Assembly (NCBI GenBank): GCA_035635855.1
Contig: DASQAF010000003.1
Span: 62,001 to 126,000, forward strand
From: UBA11740 sp035635855
GTDB lineage: Bacteria > Acidobacteriota > Blastocatellia > Pyrinomonadales > Pyrinomonadaceae
Direction: 5' to 3'
DNA length: 64,000 bases
Below the pieces are notes generated by a model. The model was not told the DNA's origin. It made no database searches and saw nothing but the letters and a program-made list of their open reading frames with translations. Position numbers and translations under genes: made by a program. Below, one piece after another: positions 63,631-64,000 of the stretch; the stretch's first letter is position 1; every line of letters begins with the position of its first letter.

Positions 63631-64000
63631 TCGTTATCCTCTACGTTTTGACTGAACCTCAGCCCTGTGCGGGGTTCGTCGGTTGTGAACGTAATAGTTT
63701 CCATCGACTATGTCCAGATACTTTTTTGGCGCGGCCTCGCGCAAGAGCGTGTGTCAAAACTTTGGTCATGAGCCTGATGAAGCAATTTTCTTAAACGCAA
63801 AGGACGCTGAGGCACTCGCAGAGGTAAGCAGAGGACAATTCTTCTCTGCGTCCTTTTGCGAAAACCTCTACGTCCTCTGCGGTAAAATGAACCTGATAAT
63901 CCACGCCCCACAACCGCAGGGCGAGTCTCAAGTAGTTTAGGCACCCAGCCCGAAGTTCTCGGACGGACGCCCCTCCAACCCACTTTCTCGGCGATGGACG
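63631..64000. other. Gene-free right edge with a ctttgcg-family palindrome
   Basis: No credible gene in the last 370 bp. cgcaaaggacgc (63796-63807) pairs with gcgtccttttgcg (63848-63860, one base extra). Open frames here only translate the repeat. Confidence 0.6.

Noticed and set aside
63708..63983. Minus-strand frame of 91 codons at the right edge
   Set aside because: Arg-rich translation of a ctttgcg-family palindrome; no ribosome site or family.

Overview
This 64 kb window is a chromosomal piece of a moderately GC-rich bacterium. Gene content, the large secreted proteins (lamin-tail, MBG and PxKF domains; Asp-box repeat protein) and the many palindromic intergenic repeats fit Acidobacteriota, probably class Blastocatellia. 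That placement is inference: there is no rRNA or other phylogenetic anchor here. I saw no tRNA or rRNA genes, CRISPR array, prophage or transposase.

Layout. 1-2889 (minus): exonuclease III (cut by the window edge), then an M20 carboxypeptidase in an operon with an o-succinylbenzoate synthase/N-succinylamino-acid racemase. 3270-9002: a 1910-residue secreted repeat protein ending at a bidirectional terminator. 9116-15821 (minus): a small exported protein and an Rrf2 regulator followed by sufBCDSU, with a well-defined promoter and IscR-like operator in front of the regulator. 16016-27181 (plus): a potassium-homeostasis region with two paralogous KdpD-kinase/KdpE pairs, a kdpB lacking its 5' part, no kdpA, intact kdpC, a separately encoded KdpD sensor half, and the KimA potassium transporter. 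Two nearly identical 59-bp copies of a KdpE-like operator precede the second kinase pair and the kimA unit. 27442-37898 (minus): a nucleoside uptake and salvage operon (thymidine phosphorylase, BMP lipoprotein, ABC transporter, purine nucleoside phosphorylase, uridine kinase, cytidine deaminase, adenosine-type deaminase), interrupted by a four-helix-bundle IVP gene. 38247-43217 (minus): ispF, ispD, PIN-TRAM protein, PAP2 phosphatase, metallophosphoesterase and lipid kinase; a divergent RNB ribonuclease follows. 44967-51775 (minus): Asp-box repeat protein, radA, an ArsC/Spx-family gene with an in-frame TGA, and glutamate dehydrogenase. 52123-64000: TonB-type protein, NlpC/P60 hydrolase with peptidoglycan-binding domain, split LigD-type ligase and polymerase genes, a large Lhr helicase, CBS protein, response regulator, a small KGG-rich protein and galE.

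Most notable: (1) the arsC-like gene at 50040-50393 has TGA where relatives carry the redox cysteine, giving a UxxC motif, followed at the right distance by a 9-bp hairpin with a guanine in its 5-nt loop, so it is a strong selenoprotein candidate; (2) the Kdp ATPase locus has lost kdpA and the first third of kdpB with a sharp breakpoint while keeping kdpC and the sensors, and its KdpE-type operator also sits before kimA, which suggests KimA has taken over potassium uptake; (3) almost every longer intergenic spacer holds a large imperfect palindrome from one of several sequence families, and some of these have been absorbed into over-long gene predictions (kimA, radA).
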